From Loktanella sp. M215 (GTDB lineage Bacteria > Pseudomonadota > Alphaproteobacteria > Rhodobacterales > Rhodobacteraceae): a stretch of DNA of 64,000 bases. Both the position numbers and the translations under genes were made by a program. Below, piece after piece: positions 1-10,748 of this stretch; within the stretch, counting starts at the first letter, position 1, and every line of letters begins with the position of its first letter. Below the pieces are notes generated by a model. That model was not told where the DNA came from, did not search any database, and worked only from the letters and a program-made list of their open reading frames with translations. The stretch spans positions 2,076,001-2,140,000 of the forward strand of contig NZ_WMEA01000001.1 of NCBI RefSeq assembly GCF_021735925.1, written 5' to 3'.

Positions 1-1252
<1,252 letters not shown>

Positions 1253-1290
1253 GGCAGGGGGGCCAGCCCTCCGTCCGCAAGATGCGGACT

Positions 1291-1320
1291 CCCCCCGGAG
1301 TATTTTGAAAAAAGCGAGGA
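1291..1320 (+). repeat. Dispersed extragenic repeat, copy 1 (downstream of pccB)
   Basis: The core CCCCGGAGTATTTT followed by an A/G-rich tail matches four other intergenic places in the window (8845-8880 minus, 33261-33297 minus, 57486-57530 plus, 59361-59402 plus). The working consensus is CCYCCGRAGTATTTTTGACC then AGAAGAAG. This copy has a degraded tail and, like the others, lies just after a gene end. A GGGGGCCAGCCC-like stretch precedes it, as in the copy at 57.5 kb. Function unknown. Confidence 0.55.
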
Positions 1321-1368
1321 CGGGAACCCGTTCGTTTGTTTTGTCGTTGCACCCGAAAGGAGAGCGCG

Positions 1369-1632
1369 ATGACCAAGGATCACGGACCGAGCATCAAGGA
1401 CGACGCGACCTACGAAGCCCTGCTGGAGCAGGGCGCGTCCAAGCAGAAGGCAGCGCGGATTGCCAATGCGCAGGCGTCACCGGACCAGCACCCGAGCGAA
1501 AAGGGCGGCAAGGCACAGCCCTACGAGGACTGGACGAAGGACGACCTTTACGCCCGCGCGCAGGAGCTGGACGTGGACGGACGCTCGACCATGACAAAGG
1601 ATGCACTTATCGCCGCCTTGCGGGACCGCTGA
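1369..1632 (+). CDS. Small SAP/Rho-N-like domain protein (DUF7218-type)
   Basis: 87-residue hydrophilic cytoplasmic protein. The N-terminal half (MTKDHGPSIKDD, then KQKAARIANAQ) resembles small proteins annotated DUF7218. The C-terminal half (WTKDDLYARAQELDV, then MTKDALIAALRDR) resembles a SAP or Rho N-terminal helix-extended-helix nucleic-acid binding motif. The start at 1369 is favoured over an upstream in-frame ATG at 1336 because AAAGGAGA lies just before it. Its stop overlaps the putative start of the next gene. The role is unknown; DNA or RNA binding is an inference from the SAP-like motif. Confidence 0.75.
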   Translation: MTKDHGPSIKDDATYEALLEQGASKQKAARIANAQASPDQHPSEKGGKAQPYEDWTKDDLYARAQELDVDGRSTMTKDALIAALRDR

Positions 1633-1997
1633 TCGCCGCATGCCTGTGGGCCGGTGCCGTGGGCGCGCAGCAGATCGCCGTCCCGTCGGGCCTTGAGATT
1701 TCGCTTTACGACGTGATCCTCGACGCTGACAGCCAGGTGGCGCGGTTCCGGTTTCTTGTGCCGGCCATCGCGCCCGAGGCCGGGAACAAGACGTTCGGCG
1801 ATGTGATCGGCGATCTGCAGTTCGTCTGCGACAGCGTCATCGTGCCGGCGCTGCTTGAACATGGCTGGACGACCGGCGATGTGGTGCTGTCGGTGTCTGA
1901 CAAGCCCGTCGATTTCGGCACATATGATTCGCAGGTGGTCCAGTACTTTCAGCCGTTCCGTCTGGATCGCGACACCTGCGTCTGGGAGGACTTCTGA
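1629..1997 (+). CDS. DUF6497-like secreted protein; no canonical start codon found
   Basis: The frame encodes a hydrophobic stretch (LIAACLWAGAVGA) that reads as a signal peptide, then about 108 residues beginning QQIAVPSGLEISLYD and ending RDTCVWEDF. I believe this is the DUF6497 family of Rhodobacterales, probably periplasmic. No ATG, GTG or TTG lies in frame at a sensible place: the only upstream ATG is at 1200, inside pccB. A CTG at 1629-1631 overlaps the TGA of the preceding gene (CTGA), so coupled initiation at CTG is the best guess. Alternatives are a GTG inside the signal sequence, or a frameshift that joined this frame to an upstream one. Function unknown. Confidence 0.6.
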   Translation: MIAACLWAGAVGAQQIAVPSGLEISLYDVILDADSQVARFRFLVPAIAPEAGNKTFGDVIGDLQFVCDSVIVPALLEHGWTTGDVVLSVSDKPVDFGTYDSQVVQYFQPFRLDRDTCVWEDF

Positions 1998-2193
1998 TGA
2001 TCCATGGCACTTTGGCGGCGATCCGCCCAAGCGGCGATGCAATGATGCCACTGTCGCACCTGTCGCGCGCAGCGGCGCTGGGCAGATGCAGCGGACCTGC
2101 TAAGACTGTTGCACGGGGCGGGTGCAGACCCGCCTTGCAACAATGGCAGACCGGCGATCAACGCTGGCTGCATCAGGCAGACGGATCAGGCAC

Positions 2194-2307
2194 ATGTCGA
2201 ACGGACTCAAGGTATTTTGCGTCGTGGCGCTTATGGCGGTCGTGGCGGTCAGCGGATCGAAAGGTCAGGCCCGTGTCGGCCTGCCCGAGGTCGCTGCCGA
2301 CCGGTGA
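2194..2307 (+). CDS. Short hypothetical secreted or membrane peptide (37 aa)
   Basis: A 37-residue frame from ATG 2194 has a lysine near the N-terminus, a hydrophobic run (VFCVVALMAVVAV) and a short polar tail ending LPEVAADR, so it could be a small exported or inner-membrane peptide. A weak purine stretch (CGGATCAGG) precedes the start. It lies between the DUF6497-like gene and the next hypothetical gene with 18 bp to the latter. No family recognised. The 200 bases before it (1998-2193) show no convincing gene, only a GCGGGT/ACCCGC hairpin near 2117-2132. Confidence 0.35.
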   Translation: MSNGLKVFCVVALMAVVAVSGSKGQARVGLPEVAADR

Positions 2308-2325
2308 CGCTGTGGCGAGGGCCGC

Positions 2326-2673
2326 ATGATGGAAAAGCATCGCGGCTTTCCCGGGCGTCTGCCCGGCACGGATTATCAATTCGTCATCCGGCGTGGTCAC
2401 AAGGACGGTGCCACCAAGCTGGTGGAGCGGGAACGCTATGCCGACCGCAGGCCGCCCGACCGGCGCGCCGATGCGGGCTTCATGGAAGCCCTGTGGACTC
2501 ATTTCGGCGAGGACACCTTCGTGCGCGGCAATCTGGACGCCGGCCGGCTGAGCTGGCTGTTCGGCCGCGAGGTCGTGGCGGCAGAGGATCCCTTCGACCC
2601 CGAAAGTTATGACGCGCTTCTGCGGATCGACGTCGCGCGGGCACGGATCAGCTTTCCGGATATCTTTGCATGA
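2326..2673 (+). CDS. Conserved hypothetical protein (115 aa)
   Basis: Soluble, charged 115-residue protein without signal peptide or membrane segment. It starts MMEKHRGFPGRLPG and contains the acidic segments HFGEDTFVRGN and AAEDPFDPESYDALL. Codon usage is like the neighbours, with GC-rich third positions, which supports real coding. It sits between pccB and pccA, a position that often carries small lineage-specific genes in Rhodobacterales. I do not recognise a domain and make no functional call. Confidence 0.6.
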   Translation: MMEKHRGFPGRLPGTDYQFVIRRGHKDGATKLVERERYADRRPPDRRADAGFMEALWTHFGEDTFVRGNLDAGRLSWLFGREVVAAEDPFDPESYDALLRIDVARARISFPDIFA

Positions 2674-2863
2674 CCGCCCAAACCGGCCCTTGCAGCGTGT
2701 CGCGCGGTGTCGGCCGGGCAACACAGCGCATGCTATCGGATAACACCCATTTTTTCGGGGACCTTTCGGCGGCAAAGCGCCTTTTATCACTAATCGGGCT
2801 TGAGTTGCCCGTGGACACCAGCGATTTTGCACCCATCGCAAACTTAACCAAAGGCAAGACAAC

Positions 2864-3091
2864 ATGTTCAAAGCTTCCTGGCTCCTGGCCCCCATCGCCG
2901 CCCTCGGTCTGTCCGCATGTGCCGGTTCCGGCATCGGTGACACCGATCTGGAGCGTGGTCTCATCGGTGCAGGCGCTGGCGCCGCACTCTCCGGTCCGCT
3001 CGGCACCGATCCGACCGGCACGGCGCTGGCCGGTGCAGCCGCTGGCCTGCTGTGTGACGACGCCGGCGTCTGCCGCCCGACTCGCCGCTAA
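2864..3091 (+). CDS. Small glycine/alanine-rich lipoprotein
   Basis: 75-residue lipoprotein. The N-terminus MFKASWLLAPIAALGLSAC is a lipoprotein signal ending in a lipobox (LSA-C, Cys20), giving a mature peptide of about 56 residues. The mature part has GxxxG-like repeats (GLIGAGAGAALSGPLG, TALAGAAAGLL), reminiscent of glycine-zipper small envelope lipoproteins, and two later cysteines (CDDAGVC). The 5-prime region is relatively A-rich (ACTTAACCAAAGGCAAGAC), so it probably has its own promoter. A strong intrinsic terminator follows at 3124-3158, separating it from pccA. Precise role unknown. Confidence 0.75.
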   Translation: MFKASWLLAPIAALGLSACAGSGIGDTDLERGLIGAGAGAALSGPLGTDPTGTALAGAAAGLLCDDAGVCRPTRR

Positions 3092-3123
3092 GCGCAGCGC
3101 TGCGGCGCAACGCACGACAATCG

Positions 3124-3158
3124 ATCGCCGTCGGGGTGTTACCCCGGCGGCGATTTTT
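3124..3158 (+). terminator. Intrinsic terminator after the small lipoprotein gene
   Basis: GC-rich inverted repeat ATCGCCG..GGGGT / ACCCC..CGGCGAT around a GTT loop, followed directly by TTTTT at 3154-3158. It sits 33 bp after the lipoprotein stop and 20 bp before the pccA start, so it ends lipoprotein transcripts and may attenuate read-through into pccA. Confidence 0.85.
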
Positions 3159-3178
3159 CGTTTGAAGGACTGACGCCC

Positions 3179-5176
3179 ATGTTCAAGAAGATCCTGATTG
3201 CCAACCGTGGCGAAATCGCCTGCCGCGTCATCAAGACGGCCCGCCGCATGGGCATTGCGACCGTGGCGGTCTATTCCGACGCCGACCGCAACGCGCTGCA
3301 CGTCAAGATGGCGGACGAGGCGGTCCACATCGGCCCCAGCCCGGCGAACCAGTCCTACATCGTGATCGACCGTATCATGGAGGCGATCAAGGCGACGGGC
3401 GCCGAGGCCGTGCATCCGGGCTATGGCTTTCTGTCCGAAAATCCGAAGTTCGCGCAGGCGCTGGAGGCCGCTGGCGTTGCCTTCATCGGGCCGCCGGTCA
3501 AGGCGATCGAGGCGATGGGCGACAAGATCACCTCCAAGAAGCTGGCGCAGGAGGCGGGCGTCAGCACCGTGCCCGGCCATATGGGCCTGATCGCGGATGC
3601 GGATGAGGCCATCAAGATCGCCGGTCAGATCGGCTATCCGGTGATGATCAAGGCCAGTGCCGGCGGCGGCGGCAAGGGCATGCGGATCGCCTGGAAAGAG
3701 GATGAGGTCCGCGAGGGCTTTCAGTCGTCCAAGAACGAGGCCGCCAACAGCTTTGGCGACGACCGGATCTTTATCGAAAAGTTCGTCACACAGCCGCGCC
3801 ATATCGAGATTCAGGTGCTGGCGGACCAGCACGGCAACGCCGTCTATCTGCACGAGCGTGAATGTTCGATCCAGCGCCGCAACCAGAAGGTCATCGAAGA
3901 AGCGCCGAGCCCCTTCCTTGACGAGGAAACCCGCGCCGCGATGGGCAAGCAGTCCGTGGCACTGGCGCAGGCGGTGGGTTACACTTCTGCCGGGACGGTC
4001 GAATTCATCGTCGACGGCGACCGCAACTTTTATTTCCTTGAAATGAACACCCGTCTGCAGGTCGAACATCCGGTGACGGAACTGATCACCGGCATCGACC
4101 TCGTCGAACAGATGATCCGGGTCGCGGCGGGCGAAACCTTACCCTTTGGGCAAAGCGATCTGACGATCAACGGCTGGGCCATCGAATCGCGCCTTTATGC
4201 CGAGGATCCCTATCGCGGCTTCCTGCCCTCCATCGGTCGTCTGACCCGCTACCGTCCCCCGGTCGAAGAGGCGACGCCGACGCGCGCGGTGCGCAACGAC
4301 ACCGGCGTCTTCGAGGGCGGCGAGATCAGCATGTTCTACGATCCCATGATCGCCAAGCTCTGCACCTGGGCGCCCGACCGCGCCACCGCGATTGCGGAAA
4401 TGCGGCTGGCCCTCGACGGGTTCGAGCTGGAGGGGATCGGTCACAACCTGCCGTTCCTCGCCGCCGTGATGGATCATCCGAAATTCGTCGACGGTGCGAT
4501 GACGACCGCCTTCATCGCCGAGGAGTTTCCCGACGGCTTTGACGGTGTCGCCCTGTCGGACGACACGCTACTGCGCGTTGCTGCGGCGACGGTCGCCATG
4601 CACCGGATCTCGGAAATCCGGCGCACGCGGATCAGCGGCCGGATGGGCAATCACGAACGCGTCGTCGGCACGGACTGGAACGTGGCACTTCAGGGGCAGT
4701 CTTTCGATGCGGTGATCGCAGCCGACCGGGCAGGGGCCGCCGTGACGATCGACGGCCGCACGCTGCGGGTCGAAAGCGACTGGACGCCGGGGCAGCCGCT
4801 GGCCCGCCTGCAGGTGGACGGATCGCCCCTGGTGCTGAAAGTCGCGCGGATTTCTGGCGGATTTCAGGTGCGCCATCGGGGCGCCGACCTGAAGGTGCAT
4901 GTGCGCAACCCGCGTCAGGCGGAACTGGCGCGGCTGATGCCGGAAAAGGTGCCGGCGGACACGTCCAAGCTGCTGCTTTGCCCGATGCCGGGCCTGATCG
5001 TGAAAATCGACGTGGCCGTCGGTGACGAGGTCCACGAAGGCCAGACCCTGTGCACCGTCGAGGCGATGAAGATGGAAAACATCCTGCGCGCGGAACGGCG
5101 CGGCTTCGTGTCCAAGGTGAATGCGGGGGTGGGCGACAGCCTTGCGGTGGATGACGTGATTCTGGAATTCGAATGA
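3179..5176 (+). CDS. pccA: Propionyl-CoA carboxylase alpha subunit (biotin carboxylase + biotin carrier)
   Basis: 665-residue subunit that carboxylates biotin using ATP and bicarbonate and carries the biotin to PccB. Residues 1-450 are the biotin carboxylase module: KILIANRGEIACRV at the N-terminus, the ATP-grasp glycine loop KASAGGGGKGMR, and FLEMNTRLQVEHPVTE. A linker BT domain follows. The C-terminal biotinyl domain has the motif EAMKMEN with the biotinylated lysine near residue 631. The length is normal for bacterial PccA. Its stop overlaps the start of the next gene by 4 bp (ATGA). The product feeds the mutase encoded about 1.5 kb downstream. Confidence 0.96.
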   Translation: MFKKILIANRGEIACRVIKTARRMGIATVAVYSDADRNALHVKMADEAVHIGPSPANQSYIVIDRIMEAIKATGAEAVHPGYGFLSENPKFAQALEAAGVAFIGPPVKAIEAMGDKITSKKLAQEAGVSTVPGHMGLIADADEAIKIAGQIGYPVMIKASAGGGGKGMRIAWKEDEVREGFQSSKNEAANSFGDDRIFIEKFVTQPRHIEIQVLADQHGNAVYLHERECSIQRRNQKVIEEAPSPFLDEETRAAMGKQSVALAQAVGYTSAGTVEFIVDGDRNFYFLEMNTRLQVEHPVTELITGIDLVEQMIRVAAGETLPFGQSDLTINGWAIESRLYAEDPYRGFLPSIGRLTRYRPPVEEATPTRAVRNDTGVFEGGEISMFYDPMIAKLCTWAPDRATAIAEMRLALDGFELEGIGHNLPFLAAVMDHPKFVDGAMTTAFIAEEFPDGFDGVALSDDTLLRVAAATVAMHRISEIRRTRISGRMGNHERVVGTDWNVALQGQSFDAVIAADRAGAAVTIDGRTLRVESDWTPGQPLARLQVDGSPLVLKVARISGGFQVRHRGADLKVHVRNPRQAELARLMPEKVPADTSKLLLCPMPGLIVKIDVAVGDEVHEGQTLCTVEAMKMENILRAERRGFVSKVNAGVGDSLAVDDVILEFE

Positions 5177-5553
5177 CCCCAACACCCCGCCTTGTGCTGA
5201 TCTGGGCCGTGGCCTGTGCGGCCTCGGTGCTGTTGGCATTCGGTGCGCTGGTGGTGATGATCCCGGACGGCACGGTCAGTTATGCCACGCAGCTGCCGCG
5301 CCGCGCGGTGACGGCGCCGATGATCGCCGTGGTTGCGTTCTGGGGGATCGTGCGCGCCACCGGCATTCCGCTCGAACCGATCCGGACCTTCGTGCTGGGT
5401 GGCCTTGCGGTTTATGCGCTGCTCTACGTGGTCGGGCGGGTGCTGGCCGTCACCGGCCTCAGCCCCTTGCTGGTGCTGGTCGTCAATCTGGCGATGCTGA
5501 TGGCGCTGGCTTGGTGGGCGATCAGCCACGCCGCCGGCCGGCGCGGATCATGA
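5173..5553 (+). CDS. Small integral membrane protein translationally coupled to pccA
   Basis: 126-residue hydrophobic protein whose ATG overlaps the pccA TGA (ATGA), so it is probably translated from the pccA mRNA. Four hydrophobic helices are visible: near residues 8-32 (LVLIWAVACAASVLL), 46-62, 72-92 (VLGGLAVYALLYVVG) and 95-117 (PLLVLVVNLAMLMALAWW). No catalytic motif is seen. It is a conserved position in Rhodobacterales propionate loci as far as I recall, but its function is unknown. Confidence 0.7.
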   Translation: MTPTPRLVLIWAVACAASVLLAFGALVVMIPDGTVSYATQLPRRAVTAPMIAVVAFWGIVRATGIPLEPIRTFVLGGLAVYALLYVVGRVLAVTGLSPLLVLVVNLAMLMALAWWAISHAAGRRGS

Positions 5554-5560
5554 TGCCGCG

Positions 5561-6061
5561 TCACTGGTCCACGCCGCGCCGGTCCTGCATTTCCTGTTGC
5601 CGCATCGGCATCTTGTCGATCGACCGCGACAGCTCCCGCACGGTCCAGGGACTGGGCTTGCGGGCCTTGATCTGGCCGTCCTTGCCGATCAGCGACAGCA
5701 TGAAACCGCGCGGCCGCGCCCGCAGTCGGATGTCGCTGCGGTCGGCGGGGGCCGTGTCGAAGATCACGACGACATCACGCAGGGCCAGCTCCTCGGCCCG
5801 TTCCGCCAGCAGCTCCATCTGCTGCACGAACTGCGGATCGTTGGGCGAATCCGCGAACACCAGCACCGGGCGCGCGATCCACTGGAAGGCGTCCAGATCC
5901 ACGCCGCGCGCATCCAGCGGCACGGTGCGCGCCGCCTCCCACCGGGCGACGGCATCGGTCTCGGCGCTGTGCGAGGGGTCGGGCGGCGGGGTGGTCTGTG
6001 CCATGGCGGTTCCGGTCAACGTCACGGCCACAAGGGCGCCTGCAATGCATGTTTTCATCAT
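5561..6061 (-). CDS. DUF4174 domain secreted protein
   Basis: 166-residue exported protein. The chosen start gives a classical signal peptide (MMKTCIAGALVAVTLTG then AMAQ); a second ATG one codon later is equally possible. The mature part has a thioredoxin-like fold typical of DUF4174: RPVLVFADSPNDPQFVQQ, then LRDVVVIFDTAP and LSLIGKDGQIKARK, ending with an acidic/basic tail (DKMPMRQQEMQDRR). There is no CxxC, so thiol redox activity is not expected. It is transcribed against its neighbours and converges on the small membrane-protein gene with 7 bp between stops. Function unknown. Confidence 0.75.
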   Translation of the reverse strand: MMKTCIAGALVAVTLTGTAMAQTTPPPDPSHSAETDAVARWEAARTVPLDARGVDLDAFQWIARPVLVFADSPNDPQFVQQMELLAERAEELALRDVVVIFDTAPADRSDIRLRARPRGFMLSLIGKDGQIKARKPSPWTVRELSRSIDKMPMRQQEMQDRRGVDQ

Positions 6062-6214
6062 GCTACACCATATAGGGTGCCGGGGCGTCCCTGCGAAGTG
6101 CGTCATACCGGCCCGCAGCATGATTAACCCGATCTTGCCCGAGCGTCTGGCATGATGGGCGCCGTCCAGACCTCCGTCATCCCCGGTGCTGTGCTGCTGT
6201 GCAGGGTGCGGCGC

Positions 6215-6717
6215 ATGGTCAAGACGCTCTTTCACATCGATGCGCATCGCTGTGCGACGACCATGTTTCAGGCCGAGCTCGACCAGAACCGGACGTCCCT
6301 GATCTGTGGCTGCAACATGCCCCGGACCGGCACCGTCACCCACGAAGGGCTGTTCGCACACCGCGCGCGCCCCCCCGGCCACAGCGCTGCCGACGCCGAG
6401 GCCGCCCGCCGCGTCGCGAACCGCCGCCGGTCGATGCCGGGCCGCTGTCCGCGGCTTCTGGTGTCAAAGGAAAACATGATCGGCACGCCGCGTGGCAACC
6501 TCGGGCGCGCGTCGCTCTCTCCCGGCCTTTCGCCGCGGCTCGCACGCTTCCGCGCCGCCTTTGCGGGGCAGGTCTACGCCGATGACCCGCCCACGCTACG
6601 CGCCATGGACGATCCGCTTTTGACCTTTACCGCACAGACCGCCATCAAGGTGCAACCCACCCATCGCCGGGTCGGGGACATCTGGACGCCGGACCATACC
6701 ACCACGGGGGATTACCG

Positions 6718-6721
<4 letters not shown>
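6215..6721 (+). pseudogene. Decayed sulfotransferase-like gene (N-terminal remnant)
   Basis: The frame starting MVKTLFHIDAHRCATTMFQ resembles the 5-prime-phosphosulfate loop of sulfotransferase-like proteins (HIGxHRxATTxFQ) with the usual glycine replaced by Asp. Later SKENMIGTPRGN and a PRLARFRAAFAG helix also fit that family. The rest is missing: the frame runs on through low-complexity Pro/Thr/Arg sequence and stops on the mutase start codon (ATGA). Total 168 residues, against about 250-300 for the family. Loss of the C-terminal half, the G-to-D change in the cofactor loop and the arginine-rich stretch RRVANRRRSMPGRCPR argue for a pseudogene. An expressed orphan protein remains possible. 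Confidence 0.5.
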
Positions 6722-8844
<2,123 letters not shown>

Positions 8845-8880
8845 GCTTCTTCTGGCCAAAAATACTTCCGCCGGAGGCAC
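8845..8880 (-). repeat. Dispersed extragenic repeat, copy 2 (directly after the mutase stop)
   Basis: Read on the minus strand this is CCTCCGGCGGAAGTATTTTT then GGCCAGAAGAAGC, close to the copies at 57.5 and 59.4 kb. It begins at the base after the TGA of the mutase gene. The A/T run may help termination of mutase transcripts, but the element recurs in both orientations, so it is more than a terminator. Confidence 0.6.
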
Positions 8881-8963
8881 GGCCATGGGGTCACCCATGG
8901 CCGTCTCGCTTGCCAAGTCCCGCCCGGCGGTGTCTGTAGGTCCAGACCCTTCGGACACCGCCC

Positions 8964-9569
8964 ATGCTGACCTTCGATCACATCGCCATCGCCTGCACCG
9001 ATCTGGCCGCAGCCGCCACCGACTTGTCACAGCGCCTCGGCGTCGCGTTGCAGCCCGGTGGCCGCCACGACCGCTATGGCACCCACAACATGTTGCTGGG
9101 GCTGGGCGAGCTCTACCTCGAACTCATCGCCCTCGACCCGCAGGCGCCCCCCACGGGGCGCCCTGCGTGGTTCGGCCTGGACCACTTTATCGGCCCGATG
9201 CGTCCCGCGAACTGGATCTGCCGCACGGACGACCTCGACTCCGCCATTGCCGCAGCGCCCGTCGATCCCGGTCCCGCCGTCCCGCTGACACGCGGCGACC
9301 TGCACTGGCAGATCACTGTCCCGGCTGATGGCCACCTGCCGCTGGACGGTGCCATGCCGACCCTGATCCAGTGGGCGAAGAACGCTCAGCATCCTACCGA
9401 GAAGCTTGCCGAATCCGGCTGCCGCCTGATCCAGTGGCATGTCAGCCATCCGCAGGCCGCACTGCTGCAGGACGGCCTCGCCCTCCAGGATCCGCGCGTC
9501 ACATTCACAACGGGCGCAGCAGGTTTTACCGCGACGCTCGATGCGCCGAACGGGCGCGTGACCCTGTGA
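8964..9569 (+). CDS. VOC superfamily (glyoxalase-like domain) protein
   Basis: 201-residue soluble protein with a glyoxalase/VOC-type fold: LTFDHIAIACTDLAAAA at the N-terminus, a metal-ligand-like His near residue 6, the strand GLGELYLELIALDPQ, and the LDHFIG motif. It resembles the glyoxalase-like domain family of larger, asymmetrical VOC proteins rather than methylmalonyl-CoA epimerase, which is about 135-150 residues with different motifs. Substrate unknown. Its stop overlaps the GTG start of the next gene (GTGA), so the two are co-translated. Confidence 0.7.
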   Translation: MLTFDHIAIACTDLAAAATDLSQRLGVALQPGGRHDRYGTHNMLLGLGELYLELIALDPQAPPTGRPAWFGLDHFIGPMRPANWICRTDDLDSAIAAAPVDPGPAVPLTRGDLHWQITVPADGHLPLDGAMPTLIQWAKNAQHPTEKLAESGCRLIQWHVSHPQAALLQDGLALQDPRVTFTTGAAGFTATLDAPNGRVTL

Positions 9570-10057
9570 CGGTCCGGATCCGTCCCGCGACCACCGCAGA
9601 CGCCGCGGCCATCGCGGCGATCTGGAACCCGCTGATCCGCGACACCACCATCACCTTCAACCCGGTGCAGAAATCCGACGCCGACGTCGCGTCGATGATC
9701 GCCGACCGGCAGGTGGCGCAAGGCTTCCTTGTGGCCACAGACGCGGACGCCCTGCTGGGCTTTGCCACCTACGCCCAGTTCCGCGGCGGCGACGGCTACC
9801 GGCACACGGGCGAACACACCATCATCCTCGGCCCGCAGGCGCGCGGGCAGGGCACCGGGCGGGCGCTGATGAAGGCGCTCTGCGATCATGCGCGCGGGCG
9901 CGGCCTGCACAGCCTCTTTGCCGGGTGCAGCGCGGAAAATCCCGCCGCCGTGGCCTTCCACATTGCCCTCGGGTTCGCGCAGGTGGCGCATCTGCCGCAG
10001 GTCGGGCGCAAATACGACCGCTGGATCGACCTTATCCTTCTGCAAAAGATGCTTTAG
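9566..10057 (+). CDS. GNAT family N-acetyltransferase (phosphinothricin acetyltransferase-like)
   Basis: 163-residue GNAT enzyme using acetyl-CoA to acetylate an amine. The start is GTG 9566, overlapping the previous TGA; a longer reading from 9371 would run through the VOC gene and is rejected. Motifs are RIRPATTADAAAIAAIWNP at the N-terminus, the acetyl-CoA pyrophosphate loop ARGQGTGRALMKALCDHA, and FAGCSAENPAAVAFHIALGF near the C-terminus, as in the phosphinothricin/methionine-sulfone type. Natural substrate unknown. Confidence 0.8.
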   Translation: MTVRIRPATTADAAAIAAIWNPLIRDTTITFNPVQKSDADVASMIADRQVAQGFLVATDADALLGFATYAQFRGGDGYRHTGEHTIILGPQARGQGTGRALMKALCDHARGRGLHSLFAGCSAENPAAVAFHIALGFAQVAHLPQVGRKYDRWIDLILLQKML

Positions 10058-10067
10058 GCTGCACCCC

Positions 10068-10748
10068 ATGTCGATCTGGACCCGCATATCCGATGCCATC
10101 GCCGCCCTGCGCGCGGGCGAAAGCCTGTCCGCAGTGTTCGAGATGCTGCGCACGCCCCCCGACCGGTCCGTGGCCTTTACCATCGCCGTCATCGCGCTCG
10201 GCGCCAAGATGGCCAAGGCCGATGGCACCGTGACCCGCTCAGAGGTCGCAGCCTTCCGCGAGGTGTTCCACATCCCCCCGCAGGAAGAGGCCAACGCCGC
10301 GCGCCTGTTCAACATGGCCCGCACCGACGTCGCGGGGTTCGAGGATTACGCCGCGCGCATCAAGCGCATGTTCGGCAACGATACCGCGCCGCTCTGTGAC
10401 CTGATGGAAGGGCTCTTTCACATCGCCCTCGCCGACGGCAGCTATCACCCCAGCGAGGATGCCTTCCTGTCCCGCGTGGCCGAAATCTTCGGCTTCGACG
10501 ACCGCCGCTTCACCCGGATCCGCGCGCAGTTCGTCCCAGATGCCGCCCGCGATCCCTATGGCGTGCTGGGCGTGGCCCCCGACGCGGACCTTGCCACGAT
10601 CCGCGCCGCCTGGCGCCAGCAGGTGCGCGACACCCACCCCGACCGGATGCTCGCCCGCGGCGTGCCCGAAGAGGCGGTGAAGCTCGCGGAAAAGCGCCTC
10701 GTCGCGATCAACCGCGCCTGGGAAGACATCGCGGACCTGCGCCAGTGA
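10068..10748 (+). CDS. TerB-like plus J-domain protein (DjlA-like, soluble)
   Basis: 226-residue protein. Residues about 15-150 form a TerB/DjlA-type all-helical domain with acidic metal-site pairs (GAKMAKADGTVTRSEV and FHIALADGSYHPSEDA). Residues about 160-225 form a J domain with DPYGVLGV and the HPD motif (DTHPDR), which stimulates DnaK ATPase. Unlike E. coli DjlA there is no N-terminal membrane anchor. The GNAT stop lies 10 bp upstream, and its own TGA overlaps the GTG of the next gene. A co-chaperone role is inferred from the HPD motif. Confidence 0.85.
   Translation: MSIWTRISDAIAALRAGESLSAVFEMLRTPPDRSVAFTIAVIALGAKMAKADGTVTRSEVAAFREVFHIPPQEEANAARLFNMARTDVAGFEDYAARIKRMFGNDTAPLCDLMEGLFHIALADGSYHPSEDAFLSRVAEIFGFDDRRFTRIRAQFVPDAARDPYGVLGVAPDADLATIRAAWRQQVRDTHPDRMLARGVPEEAVKLAEKRLVAINRAWEDIADLRQ

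Noticed and set aside
1997..2329. 110-codon frame starting TGATG after the DUF6497-like gene
   Set aside because: Translation is Arg/Trp/Ser-rich without protein-like pattern, and it conflicts with the better 37-codon frame.
2648..4069. Long open frame on the minus strand opposite pccA (and similar ones opposite smoK, ydcS, patD, mtlK)
   Set aside because: Such antisense frames arise from GC-rich third-position bias; their translations are His/Asp/Arg-rich, lack domains and overlap genes of certain identity.
8964..9569. Methylmalonyl-CoA epimerase beside the mutase
   Set aside because: The VOC protein is about 50 residues too long and lacks epimerase motifs.
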